From Glandiceps talaboti (taxonomy: Eukaryota > Hemichordata > Enteropneusta > Spengelidae), in the NCBI RefSeq assembly GCF_964340395.1, contig NC_135557.1:5671216-5735215 (forward strand): a DNA stretch of 64,000 bases, written 5' to 3'. The position numbers were made by a program, and so were the translations under genes. The notes under the pieces are model-generated. The model saw nothing but the letters and a program-made list of their open reading frames with translations, had not been told where the DNA came from and searched no databases. Within the stretch, counting starts at the first letter, position 1, and each line of letters begins with the position of its first letter. Below, in pieces: positions 1 through 12,154 of this stretch.

Positions 1-35
1 ACGGACGGACGGACGGACGGACGGACGGACGGACG

Positions 36-129
<94 letters not shown>
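1..129. repeat. Compound microsatellite (ACGG)n-(ACAG)n
   Basis: Positions 1-41 are pure ACGG units and the rest pure ACAG units, ending at about 129. The tract starts at the window edge, so its true length is unknown. Tetranucleotide CAGA/ACGG cores also occur inside the dispersed family at 8.0, 13.5 and 18.9 kb. This one may be the core of a further copy whose left half lies outside the window, but no right-flank similarity is visible. Confidence 0.97.
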
Positions 130-1650
130 AATGTTAGCATTGAGCAAAGTCTTGGAATTCATTCAAATTCTACAACTTTAGTCCCAGAATGAGAAGAACA
201 TATATTATGCGAAACAAACACTCAAGAAACGATTTATTTAGACTCCACCCTAAATGGTTACCACAAACAAGTGGAAACAGAAAACCAGAGAATATCATGG
301 AAGCAACAAAACTAGTGTTTCTTAACACTCCATTTCACAACCAAAAGAAAAGACCTCGCGTGCCGAAACCATATTCGATGTGAAATAAAGTCAACTGCAA
401 ATTCCCACTCGACTGATGATGTTAATAAAAAAAAGAGACACGTCAATAAATAATCATTATTTGTTGTAAAATAGGTAGATTTCATGTCTCTTTACACTGA
501 CTGATAATGAAAATAAATAAATAAAATTAACGTTCACTTGAGTATATACAGCTAATTTGATTTTAAGTCAGAAAGGCCGTGTCAGCTGAGTCCATCTTTC
601 CTATTAATACACTGATCACAACGTATATGGATAAACTTGCAGTATCTCACCTCTACCATTTCTTAATTATACAACTATGTTAGTCTGTGTTCAAAATAAA
701 CAGACATTGACAACAACTATAGTTGTATGGAATGCATAGACACTGAACTGACATATATTGATAAAACACATTGATTAATGAATGCATTACATGAAATCTA
801 CGTGTTATATGTTATCAAAGTGTAAAAGGTTATCATAACAGGTACCTGGTAGGGACAAATAACAATTGACAAATTGAGACTTCTCACGATCATCAGCCCT
901 TTCCAATTAGAAATCATTCACCTTTAGTCAACAACATGCGGAATCAGTACAATGTATCACCTTACATATTATAATCACAAATTATGAATTGATAATTTTT
1001 GAATAAGCATAATTTGATGAATATGTCTTTCAACATTCAGTTAGCCATTACAATGAAATAAGTTTCAACACTTTCCAAACCAATACAATATTGACTAGCG
1101 ATTAATTGCCCTCTATAACTAAAACACCGTAACATTAAGCAAAATGTGTGGTTAATTAAGTCAGGTTTTCCAACATGTAAGTGTGCTGTCATTTGGTAGC
1201 ACAATCCAAAGTAATTTTAACCATATGCATGCATGCAATGGTTTGTTTAGTGCTGGAATACAAACGTTCCGGATTAATAAGTAATCTTGTAATTGTGAGG
1301 CAGAACAATATTTATTAGGCTTACTATTGTAATGTCATTGTTAATACGTCTGGAGTTGTGCTTGCAGAGATTAGGTACTCTATAAATCTTCGTTTTTTAT
1401 TATAATTATTAAAATGATAGCAACTATAATGTAATTTTTAAATCTTCATAATGGGGTAATGTATGTTAGGTGCTCAGAAATATAACCTTGGATAGAATAC
1501 ACGCTTCAACTTTTCCTAAAGTATTCTTGAACCACGCCAGTTCATTCATATTGAAACACGCTTGGAGTTTCTGTTTCCCCTTACCATCCCACCTCCCTCC
1601 CTCCTCCCTCTCTCACTGTCTCTGTATCTGTCTCTTTCCCCCTCGCATAT
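130..1650. other. AT-rich non-coding stretch
   Basis: No recognisable coding sequence, RNA gene or repeat is visible. The only open frames are short, AT-driven and without similarity to families I know. Probably intergenic or intronic. Confidence 0.5.
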
Positions 1651-3090
<1,440 letters not shown>

Positions 3091-3098
3091 ACAATCGC

Positions 3099-3160
3099 GC
3101 GAACGTTCGCTAATATAATATTGGTATAAAAAAACAAGGAGCGACATTGGTAGACAGTAT
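3099..3160 (+). promoter_or_regulatory. Promoter-like segment with TATA box and 12-bp palindrome
   Basis: A perfect 12-bp palindrome GCGAACGTTCGC lies at 3099-3110, in otherwise CpG-poor DNA. It is followed by TATAAAAAAA at 3125-3134. A start site about 30 bp downstream would fall near 3155-3165. A CRE lies ~250 bp upstream and an ATG in good context (aaaATGG) ~170 bp downstream. Each motif is seen directly; their combination as a promoter is inferred. TATA-like strings are common in AT-rich DNA, so this is tentative. Confidence 0.3.
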
Positions 3161-3330
3161 TCGCATTAAATCTTTGTACAAGACGTTATGACGTCTGTTA
3201 TATTGTGGTCCACATTTGGCATAACTTTTATACTTCCATATGATCCTGATACTTTTAGCAGAGACCAAATGCAGCCTTGGATGAACAACGGGACTTGGAT
3301 AACGGATTTGTAACGTGAAACATTTCGAAA

Positions 3331-3426
3331 ATGGCAGAAAATGCACCTGAAAGGTTACAACAATATATGAATGAACTCTTCCTCGAATTGCGAAAAAGAC
3401 ACACCACAACTCTAAAGCTGAAGTGA
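3331..3426 (+). CDS. Tiny open frame or 5' exon, unrecognised product
   Basis: A 31-codon frame starting MAENAPERLQQYMNEL and ending RKRHTTTLKLK. It is the first ATG in strong context downstream of the TATA-like box. Its composition (charged, Glu/Gln/Leu-rich, helix-forming) looks more protein-like than the surrounding AT-driven frames. A strong 5' splice-site match (CAA|GTGAGT) lies at 3533-3540, with an ATG at 3527 just before it, so the segment could instead be a mostly untranslated first exon. I do not recognise a family. It may be chance. Confidence 0.2.
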   Translation: MAENAPERLQQYMNELFLELRKRHTTTLKLK

Positions 3427-3540
3427 AAACTGACAGAACATGTAAACGTTGTAAATACGACCACTGGAAATTGATTTTGCTCTATGTGATCATGACACAC
3501 GACCGAAATCCTAGCCGCGACGGAAAATGGTCAAGTGAGT

Positions 3541-6500
3541 TTTAAAGAACATACGTAATAGAAACATAGAAGGAGGACAAACATAGGAGACTTCCAATAA
3601 TTAAAAAGAAACGAAGCAGAATTAAATCAAGAACACTCACGTTAGGAGCATAGGATGGACATAGATATAATTATAAGGTGTATTACTTACTCTGACTGTT
3701 ACCAATCATTTCTGAAATGTTGTGAATAGTTTAATTTTATCCCTATGACTCTAATAGACTATTTTATAGAGAACAGCTGACTGCTCGGTGTAATTACTAT
3801 GTACCATTATGTTGATGATCATTTCATGACCTCAAAATATTGATGACATTTTTGTTTGTAAGTTACTAGTGAAACTGTTATTGAAGTTTACTGATATATT
3901 ATTTCAGTGAGTTAAAGAACGATATTGACTGATATGTACTCACTTTTCCAAATACAAATTACACTATATATATTATCACTTGGCAATGTGAAATAATATA
4001 TTTACTTTATACTACATATTAAAAACAGTGTCTTACCTTGAAAACCTGTAAGAATTAGATATAGGGTTCTGGTGTTGATAAAAGGAACCAACTTGGGAGT
4101 ATCATTGGATTGGTTGGCTGATGGAACTGTGGAGTAGCAATCAGTGGGCTGATAGGAGTATCTCGGTGAAGGAATGCTGACGAAAGGACCTTGAATCCAA
4201 GACCGAATATGATGGCAGTGACGTTCAGAGTAATCTGTTGAAGAAATGAGTATAAAGAACTAAACATTAGTATAGGAGAAAAGTACTATAACGGTTCTTT
4301 TTGCACGACCAAAACATTCTAGATACCTGCGAGTAACGATTCACCTGACCTAGACGACAGGCTTTGTCAAACTGTCCGTTTGCTTGTCATACTGCTTGGT
4401 GGTATAGTACTAAGTTTTACCGACCTGATGAATATTTTCAAGGATGTAGGGGAAAAGGGTTTTTATAAAATGTTTATAACATTATTTTAAATAAATAGTT
4501 CTTATATAGCCGAGGACTTCTCCTCATTTTAAGACATCTAGGTATTTCAATTCACAGAAGCGTTTGACCACAAAACAACTTGTAATGATAATAATATTCT
4601 GAGAAAAACATATCTTAATATCAAATATTATGTCTCTGTTACTACATTTCATTGTCGGGCTCGGTAAAAGAAATAAACTAACATTTTTCCGTTTCATCGT
4701 CTGGCCAGACAAAAGATCTTAGTAGCATTGTAACATTTTCTTGTTGTATTTTCGGAAATAAATAAACTTTAAACTTCTTTATGTTAACTATCATAATACC
4801 ATATCGTTGCCAAGTTACATAGAATCTCTTTCACTCATTTTCTGTCATTTTCACACCTATAAATTCCTTTCATATTATCTTTGTTTCATTTCACCTTTAT
4901 CATCCCATGCCTATTAGATCTCACTCCCACTTTTAGTACATTTCCTGAAATCTGATATACTTTATACTTAAACACAAAACTATTAGCAGAACAATTTTGT
5001 GTCATATCTTCATCAGACAATTGTTACTTTTGTGTTTTTAGTTATTCCTAGTACTTATAAATGTATACAGATATTTTTTTTATTTACAAGGAACGCAATA
5101 TTTTTTAATATAATATTTTTATATAATATTCCTGTCTTTCACTGTGATGAATCTAATGAAGACCTATGTATTCTATATTTAATATTACACTTTGTTGGAA
5201 ATAAAAACTGTAAGAATTAGTTTCCTATAGTAGATTTGACAAAAATGATCATGTTGTGTATACACTGTAGTTTTATATAATTGCAATTTTAGGAACCATG
5301 GAGACGAATCCTGAACGATTGTACTTCATATTCAGCATAACGTTTTGATAACGTGATATAAATTCATATTTTTTGTTGATTTGTTAATCAATTCATTTTT
5401 AGTTCAGTGCATGTCAATTTTCGAGAAGGCAGGGTGGTCTTTTTAAACACCTCATCTACTCACCCAAGGAAGGATTTGCCTCTCGTGACTACACTTGGCG
5501 AGCAAGTCAGCACCCCTGCCAAGTTTCAACATTGTCTAAATACGAATTAAACCACCGCACGTCGAACTGATGACAGGTCAACTAAGTTGCTGAGGCAAAT
5601 AGTTTTGTTGGCGAGCAGTACTGATAAGAATTTGCTGAAATCAACAAGTAATATGTGGGTTGTATTATATCGAGTATTCTTTATCTATGTTCTTATCCTA
5701 CTTCATCACGGCAAATTGTTAGTTTTATCTATTCTTAGTTACAGTTTAACTCTTTAAGGAGATAACCCGTGACAGTACGGTGCAATGTTAACGATAAATC
5801 GTGGTATCTACGTCGAACCTTAACAGTTGTGTATACTACTATACTACGTACTCAGTTGTCTGAGAATATGTGGGTTTTCTTTTTATTCACCCTGGGCCAG
5901 TTAATATCAGTCACTTGAAAATAATCACCATCCTGAGAAGTAAAATCTCTCAAATAATTTCAAACGAATTCTCTCTCGCCAGAATGATATTATTCCTACT
6001 TTGGCTACCCGGGGAATATTGAGAAGTTGTGGTCTGTGTAACTGCACCCAGTTAAAAAATCTAAGTCCAGTACAAATTTCAATATGAACAGGGACTGTTT
6101 ACTTAAGTACTAAGTTAATGACAACACATTGCATCCGTTATCATATAAGTTTTCATTTTAATCAAATATTGCCAACTGACGTCGTTTAGTACGTTGTCCA
6201 TCGTACCCCTCACTATACAGCTACACTCCATATATCTACTTCCTTTGAACATTATTAGTGTACAGTTAATATATTCATATATTCATCCCTCCATTTGACA
6301 TGGGTGTAAAATCATATAATTATTAATGTTAGCTTAATGTTTCTAAAATAATTGTAACGATATTTGTCGTCAACTGTCGATGGTCAAACCAATCATTTAC
6401 GTACTGCAGGTGGAGGATTAGTCACTATATGTTATAAGTTACATAGCACAGTCATTTGACAACATTGTGTAATCTTGTGTTGTGTAAAACACATATGTAT

Positions 6501-7450
6501 TTTGAAAATAATAATTAATTTAGAGATTAGTTTAGTTTCGTGGTATCGCCATTAAGTGCAGTTTGTACGGAGTGACACGTTTGCACCTTCATAAATAAAT
6601 GACGAAAGGGTTGTCGACAGATGTCGAGTCTATGCTTGTCAGAAAATACACACCACATATAGAAACTCTGAATTTCAAAAATGTAAAAAAGTGTAACAGA
6701 TTTTTACTTTATGAAGTTCAACATCTGGTTGTAGTTGTCGTCCAAACTTTTCAAAGACATCTACATGTACGATATTTACCGTATTGTAATAAGTACGTGT
6801 CTTCGATGCACGATTATCGACAGGGTAGATTACGGAGTACTCAAAACAGAAAAACCATCGTAATAATTATGAGACTGATATAATTTCAAGTCAACGACTA
6901 CAGCTTTACAGTTCTTCTAGTACTTCAGCTGATTTATCCAATTGTTCTTTTAGCAGATTGTATTTAATCCTGTACATCATGGCTAATCCAATCAGAAAGC
7001 AGGACACTACGATAATACTACATGAGTGTCGTACTGGAATATTTTTAAGACATTGCAGTGAAACTAAAAACCTTGTACTGAACGTGAAAATAGTGAATTC
7101 GACATTCAGATTAAATCTGTCAAAGTGATTTTATATCCCCCAAGAATATTTTTAAGGGTTCGGTTAATCACTTTTGATAATCCTTTAAAAAAATATCAAT
7201 CGTTCAATATTTATTTGATAAAACTTACCAATGAACTTCACCTAATTTAGAAGTGGTGGTTTGTAATATACCTTTTACACCTGTTTTCTTATATATCCTG
7301 ACTGGACGTAAAACACGTCTTATTGTCAAGTGATATGTTTAATACTTCAAGCTAAAGCACCGCCCCGTGACTAGCCATATATTTAAACTTAGATATCAAC
7401 TACATCAGTTTACTCTCCTAATTTCAATACAATATTTTCCACTGTTGTCA
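3541..7450. other. Long non-coding stretch, no gene recognised
   Basis: About 3.9 kb of AT-rich DNA. The longest frame (94 codons, + strand, 6599-6883) starts MTKGLSTDVESMLVRKY; it has no recognisable domain, no convincing promoter and a valine run typical of chance frames. No tRNA, tandem array or terminal repeat is visible. Confidence 0.45.
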
Positions 7451-7968
7451 GGATGGTGGCGATAAAATTAATGTTTTGTAGTCAGAGTAACCGAACTGAA
7501 TTAGCTGACCTATCGGTATGAATATTTAATGTTAGGATACCAGTATTAGAACTTATTAACGATAGAAGTATCAATATGTTAGACCTACTTGTACTTCAAC
7601 AACTTGGACTAACATAGATAACAAAATTTAACTTTACGATTTACACGCGGAAGATACAATATTTTATTGTACGGGAATTAAGACGACAGTGACATACCTG
7701 AATAATATGACGTCAATGTCTTCGAGTTGTGACGTTCACAATTACACAATTAAACGATAAACTCGAATCATGAAAGGAACTGGGACGGTGTAGACGTTGT
7801 GTAGTCAAGTGAGTGGTGTATCACCTGTACACTGTGAAATCATTCGATTCTACAGGTACGAACACTATCACGTGACTACACCAACCAATCACAGTGTGTA
7901 CTCAAGTAAAAGGTCCATAGATATCTAATGACAGCTTGGCACATTAATTATTACCATTCAACATACAC
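7451..7968 (+). repeat. Dispersed ~515 bp repeat, copy A, with promoter-like motifs
   Basis: This segment aligns almost end to end, in the same orientation, with 14727-15225, differing by substitutions and a few short indels. Both copies keep a perfect CRE (TGACGTCA, 7708-7715), a palindromic E-box TCACGTGA (7868-7875) and a CCAAT motif in ACCAACCAATCAC just after it. Similarity stops abruptly at both ends and I see no terminal inverted repeats or coding potential. It may be an unclassified mobile element, an LTR-like unit or a duplicated promoter. Strand is assigned arbitrarily. Confidence 0.85.
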
Positions 7969-8004
7969 ATTTGTTTTGTATTTTCCAACTTCTCTGATCT
8001 TAGA

Positions 8005-8031
8005 ATTCAAGTGAGGAACACAGTGACATAT

Positions 8032-8064
<33 letters not shown>

Positions 8065-8122
8065 TAGTCGGAGACAGACATACCGTCATACTGATCAAAT
8101 GGAAAACTACTATATCAGTAAT
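8005..8122 (+). mobile_element. (CAGA)n-core dispersed element, copy 1
   Basis: A (CAGA)n tract (about 8031-8064) is flanked on the left by GTGAGGAACACAG and on the right by sequence ending GGAAAACTACTATATCAGT. Both flanks recur around the (CAGA)n tract at 18.9 kb, so the tract is part of a dispersed element and not a stand-alone microsatellite. The layout resembles non-autonomous Helentron-type (pearl/CvA-like) elements of marine invertebrates, which carry tetranucleotide cores. That assignment is inference. Confidence 0.6.
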
Positions 8123-8184
8123 GTATCATACATCAGACAAAATGTTTAAATAATAATTATATAATACTATTATGATACTGGTAT

Positions 8185-8419
8185 ATATTTATTATATTTA
8201 TTAACCATCCAACAGGCATTGCCCAATAACAGGAGGAAAGTTCAGTATTAATGCATGAGGAAACCGGGGTACCCGGGGAAAACCTGCGTTGTTCGGTAGA
8301 GTCAAACTGAACGACACTCTTCTTACTTACAGCGTGGTAAATTTAATCAAACCCAGCCGACTGGCTGGTTTGAACCCAGGCTCCAGAGGTAAGCTAACCG
8401 CTCGGCCACCGACAACCCT
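8185..8419 (-). mobile_element. tRNA-derived SINE
   Basis: Read on the minus strand from about 8419, the element begins with a tRNA-Ser/Leu-like head. It has a box A match TGGCCGAGCGGTTAG and, about 30 bp later, a box B match GGGTTCAAACC. A body follows with the block CCCCGGGTACCCCGGTTTCC, a motif I associate with SINEs widespread in invertebrates. It ends in an AT-rich tail (AATAAATATAATAAATATA). RNA polymerase III would transcribe it and a partner LINE would mobilise it. No target-site duplication was established. The subfamily is unassigned. Confidence 0.75.
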
Positions 8420-8424
8420 TGTTA

Positions 8425-9404
8425 TAATAACTCTGGTTGTGGCAGTCCAAGACATGCTTGTTAGAAATTTCACGGAAAGGGGATGTTTTTTGTCGGTCAT
8501 CTAGCCCGCGGAATCGTAAAAAGGGGTACTCTCAGGATAGGGGTAGAATGCCCTTTTTCTACTCTCTCTCAGAAGAAACTTCCCGACAAAGGCCTGGGGA
8601 CGAAGGTCTCGTAATCTAGAACAGTATTCAATTGCAAACATTAGGGTAAAGAGTGTACGTGCATGTAGTGTATGTATTAAGTGTCCATCAAGGTAAACCC
8701 CTCTGGATTTCGAAAATAAGATGTTTTTTTTTGTAGTGATTATCTCCCAGATACACTAAAAAAGGGGTGTTTTTCATTGAAATATTCCTGGAAAATGATT
8801 ACATTTGAAATTTCGCTAACAAGCATGGATATCCACCCATCTAGGGACTGCTACCGCCTGGAAAATAATGCCTTAATTTGGAATTTTTACTTACACATTA
8901 TTTAGGCAGGTCTAAAGCTTGAACTGAAAACCAAACACTCAGGTGTTCATTCCTTGTAATAAAGTAGCATCGTCTAGTTGCATTTATGGTTGGACCCAGT
9001 TGACTTGTAAGGGAAACAAACAAGTCCAAACTTGTATTAAACGGTGTTTTTTGGCTTACAACCAGATACCTGTCGGAATGTTCTGATAACCTTTTAACCC
9101 TTTGCTAAAACCACACAAATATATCATATGACATGTGATACACTCCTCAATCAATGTGTTATATGATCATATCTATCTCCACTGTGTCTAACCATATTCC
9201 GTTAAATTCAAGTCGTAGTTTATAATCTGTTAAGGCACAGGGAACAGGACAAATAGTTATTTTTGTTGATTTTCCGGATTTGTAATGTTATTTTCTTATT
9301 TTCTCTATGTTTCAAATAGTCTAAAGTTTTAAATATTGCCATCAAAGCTCTTGTTTCCTTTCACTGTTTTTTGTCCGATTTCCTACCGTTAGCACTCTTA
9401 TCAG
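8425..9404. other. Non-coding stretch between SINE and LINE
   Basis: No gene or repeat is recognised. The left part of the + strand LINE may begin somewhat before the first recognisable codons at about 9405, but frames here are closed. Confidence 0.4.
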
Positions 9405-9772
9405 AGTTCATTAAGAAAACCGAAAAGTGGTTCATAGATGGGCACAAACTCTATGATGCTACATTTTATAAATATCTTGGGATCATTATGTCGAGTAGCG
9501 GTAAATGGTATTTAGCTCAGAAAACCCTTGCAGCGCAAGCAAGCAAAGCTTTGTGTATTGTTAAAAAACCAACTCGCAAAACTTGGAGATATACCAGTCA
9601 AAGTTTTCATGAAAGTTTTTGATGGAAAAATACTACCGATACTAAACTATGCAGCGGAGACTTGGGGGTTTCGTAAAGCAAGTGATATTGAACGTGTACA
9701 TAGTAAAGTTTTACGTTGCATTTTTAAATCGACATATACCAAACTGTGTTTCCCTTGTTGAAACGGGTCGTT
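9405..9772 (+). pseudogene. LINE A (host copy), left part: C-terminal reverse transcriptase region, broken
   Basis: Translating with frame changes near 9590 and 9735 gives a typical non-LTR post-RT region: KTEKWFIDGHKLYDATFYKY, then YLGIIMSSSGKW, then KVFDGKILPILNYAAETWGF, ending VSLVETGR. The last motif is where related LINE proteins continue into their C-terminal domain. Here it stops exactly at the (TTA)n tract that ends the oppositely oriented LINE. The same protein resumes on the same strand after 12155, so this is the 5' half of a copy split by an insertion. It lacks the catalytic RT motifs, is frameshifted and is dead. Confidence 0.85.
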
Positions 9773-12150
9773 TATTATTATTATTATTATTATTATTTAT
9801 TTATTTCGGAATAGAAAAAAAATTCCATATACTGAAGAAAAAATAGAAAAGGGGAAAAAAGACGGATTAAAAAATCCTCTGGCCCCACACATTCCACAAA
9901 GTACTTTTGGTGACAAAGGTGTTATATAAAACACTCGCAATAATCGGGTTTTGAGATGCCGAAATTCGTTGGTAAAAAGCACTTGTTTTTTTTCTTAAAA
10001 CTTCATCAAAAGTACAGACATACAAACTTACAAACAATGCACGGTTGCTTTGAATAACAGAGTGTTTAAAACCGGTCAATTTCCTAAAAACCTGAGAAAA
10101 TGCTTTTCTAATCATATTAAAAGTACTGACAGTAAAGTTACTCCACAGGTAGGAACAATACGGAATGTCACAATAAACAGAAAACAAATGACACTTAACA
10201 GAAAGTGACGTATATTTAAAGTCACGGATAACTGCATTTCCTCTGGCATAAAAAAGACGAATCTTCGCCTCAATATCAACAATATCTTTAAAATCGGGAG
10301 TAATTAAAACACCAAGATACTTATAGACATTTACATAACTAAGAGATCTTTCATTTAAATAAATAGGAACCTGGCTAACTTTCCTTGTATTTGCTTGGAA
10401 CAACATGCATACAGTTTTTTTCTCATTAAAAATAATTGAACAGCTATTGCCGTATTGTCCGCAACAGTCAACCAACATTTGTTGGCCATACGCCCCTGTA
10501 GAGAATAAAACTATATCATCAGCATATATCAAGTGATTCAGTTTTAGGCCACCAACAAGACAGCCAAACGGAAGAGATGAAAGAGTCTTGCTAAGTGTGT
10601 CTAAATAGATTGTAAAGAATATAGGTGACGAAATTCCACCTTGTTTAACGCCGTTAGTTGGATGAAACCCTTCGGAGAGGCTTCCGTTCCATTTTACAAC
10701 AAATTCTTGGTAGCGGTACAAATACGCTAAAACTCTTAACAAAAATGGTTTAACACCTCTAGTCACTAATTTACTAAAAAGAATATCATGTCGAACATAA
10801 TCAAATGCTTTTGAAGCATCCATAAATGTTACAAAAACAGGTGTATTGTGTTGCTTATAATGGTTTAGAATCTCCTTTAGTACAAAAATTGGCATATCAG
10901 TACCATGTGCTGGTTTAAAACCAAACTGATTGTCGGTGGTTGAAAGACAGTCCATGGAACGGGCTAACCATACCCTCTCTAGAAGTTTAGATACAGTTGT
11001 TGCCACAGCTATAGGGCGATAGTTTGATTTATCGCAAATGTCCCCACCGGGATCCTTAGGAATAGGAACAATTATAGTTGACATTAGCTGTTTGGGTACA
11101 AAGCCATGGATGAAAATAGAAGAAAAACACATTGCTAATAAGACGGACGCTCTGGGCGGTGAATTCTTCAGATGTTCCGGGCTAATGCCATCCCTACCAG
11201 CAGACGCACCTGTTTTAAGAGCCTTAATTAGGTCACGCATTTCGTCATGGTGTACAAGCATGTCATTACAATAGTGGTTATTCTCAAAAACAGGTGTAAA
11301 ATCTTTCCCAGTTTTTGTCAAAATAGCCCTGTAGTGTTCTTTCCACATGTTGGCAATATTCTCATCTCCGGAGCAACCGTCCACCGATGAAGGGGAGGTT
11401 GCCTTACCTTTGCGTCTAGAGACTTGTCTCCAATAAGACTTCGGATCATTTTTCAAGCTATCTGCAAGAGCAGTAGCTCGCAATTCATTTTCAATTCTCC
11501 TACAGTTTGCCAATTGCCTTTTAAATTGTGCTCGAGATTTTCGCATTAATTCAAAGAAGGGCCCAGATTTAGGAGAACCATTATCCCTCCAAATCAAAAA
11601 ATCTGTTCGAGCTTTATGATGGTGGTCTTTAACTAGATCGTTCCACCCCGGAATTGCACGCATGTTACAATCAGGACCATTTGGAATAGTTTTTTCTGCT
11701 GCTAACTTTAAAGCTAAAATTGTATCATTATAAAAGTTATCGATCTGTTCATGATGAATGGTACATTCTGTATCAGTACAGGCAAGTGCCTCGTTAGGAA
11801 TTATCACTCTCGAAAGAAGCTTGTTACATAACACATAATAGTTATTTAAATGAGTCTCCTTAGCCTTATCCCATTTAGGTTTAAAAGATGTGTGTTTAGG
11901 TGTCGAACTCAACATTGGAAGTAAATTGATCTGAAGTGAACAAAATACTGGAAAATGATCTGAGGATAAAGTGTCATAATTTACATGAATACTTTCGATG
12001 ATCCTGTTTACAGCTTGTGTACAGACAAAATGATCAAGCCAGCTTTGAGCCAGACAATTAATCATTTCTAGACAAATTGAGATTGTCAAGTATTGACTTA
12101 AGTTATTAAATTTGAGACCAGATACTATACTATTCTGTAGTATCAATATG
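9773..12150 (-). mobile_element. LINE B: 5'-truncated non-LTR retrotransposon nested in LINE A
   Basis: On the minus strand the element runs from a truncated endonuclease region (about 12146) through a long open reading frame to a short 3' UTR. It ends in a (TAA)n microsatellite tail at about 9773-9805. It sits within the older + strand LINE, whose two halves flank it. The 5' truncation is typical of target-primed reverse transcription. About 40 codons of LINE A are missing at the junction, so the insertion was accompanied by a deletion or LINE A was already damaged. No target-site duplication could be fixed by eye. Confidence 0.85.
9867..12146 (-). CDS. LINE B ORF2-like protein: endonuclease tail plus reverse transcriptase
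   Basis: A 759-codon uninterrupted frame. Residues 1-75 are the end of an apurinic-type endonuclease, with SQ/SWLDHFVC at about 35-42 and the SDHFP motif at 62-66; the catalytic N-terminal part is lost. The RT domain covers about 300-620. It has GRDGISPEHL (317-326), NYRPIA (375-380), FMDASKAFD with the motif A aspartate (441-449), NGVKQGGISSP (498-508, motif B), IYADDIVLF (540-548, motif C) and VYKYLGVLI (607-615). All catalytic aspartates are present. The C-terminal ~140 residues lack a recognisable domain. The start is simply the first ATG after truncation. Intactness of the frame suggests a recent insertion. Related to jockey/CR1-group LINE proteins; the clade is not determined. Confidence 0.92.
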   Translation of the reverse strand: MILQNSIVSGLKFNNLSQYLTISICLEMINCLAQSWLDHFVCTQAVNRIIESIHVNYDTLSSDHFPVFCSLQINLLPMLSSTPKHTSFKPKWDKAKETHLNNYYVLCNKLLSRVIIPNEALACTDTECTIHHEQIDNFYNDTILALKLAAEKTIPNGPDCNMRAIPGWNDLVKDHHHKARTDFLIWRDNGSPKSGPFFELMRKSRAQFKRQLANCRRIENELRATALADSLKNDPKSYWRQVSRRKGKATSPSSVDGCSGDENIANMWKEHYRAILTKTGKDFTPVFENNHYCNDMLVHHDEMRDLIKALKTGASAGRDGISPEHLKNSPPRASVLLAMCFSSIFIHGFVPKQLMSTIIVPIPKDPGGDICDKSNYRPIAVATTVSKLLERVWLARSMDCLSTTDNQFGFKPAHGTDMPIFVLKEILNHYKQHNTPVFVTFMDASKAFDYVRHDILFSKLVTRGVKPFLLRVLAYLYRYQEFVVKWNGSLSEGFHPTNGVKQGGISSPIFFTIYLDTLSKTLSSLPFGCLVGGLKLNHLIYADDIVLFSTGAYGQQMLVDCCGQYGNSCSIIFNEKKTVCMLFQANTRKVSQVPIYLNERSLSYVNVYKYLGVLITPDFKDIVDIEAKIRLFYARGNAVIRDFKYTSLSVKCHLFSVYCDIPYCSYLWSNFTVSTFNMIRKAFSQVFRKLTGFKHSVIQSNRALFVSLYVCTFDEVLRKKTSAFYQRISASQNPIIASVLYNTFVTKSTLWNVWGQRIF

Positions 12151-12154
12151 AAAA

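Noticed and set aside
6599-6883. 94-codon + strand frame (MTKGLSTDVESML...)
   Set aside because: No domain, no homology I recognise, no clear promoter or splice context. Kept only as a note in the non-coding entry.
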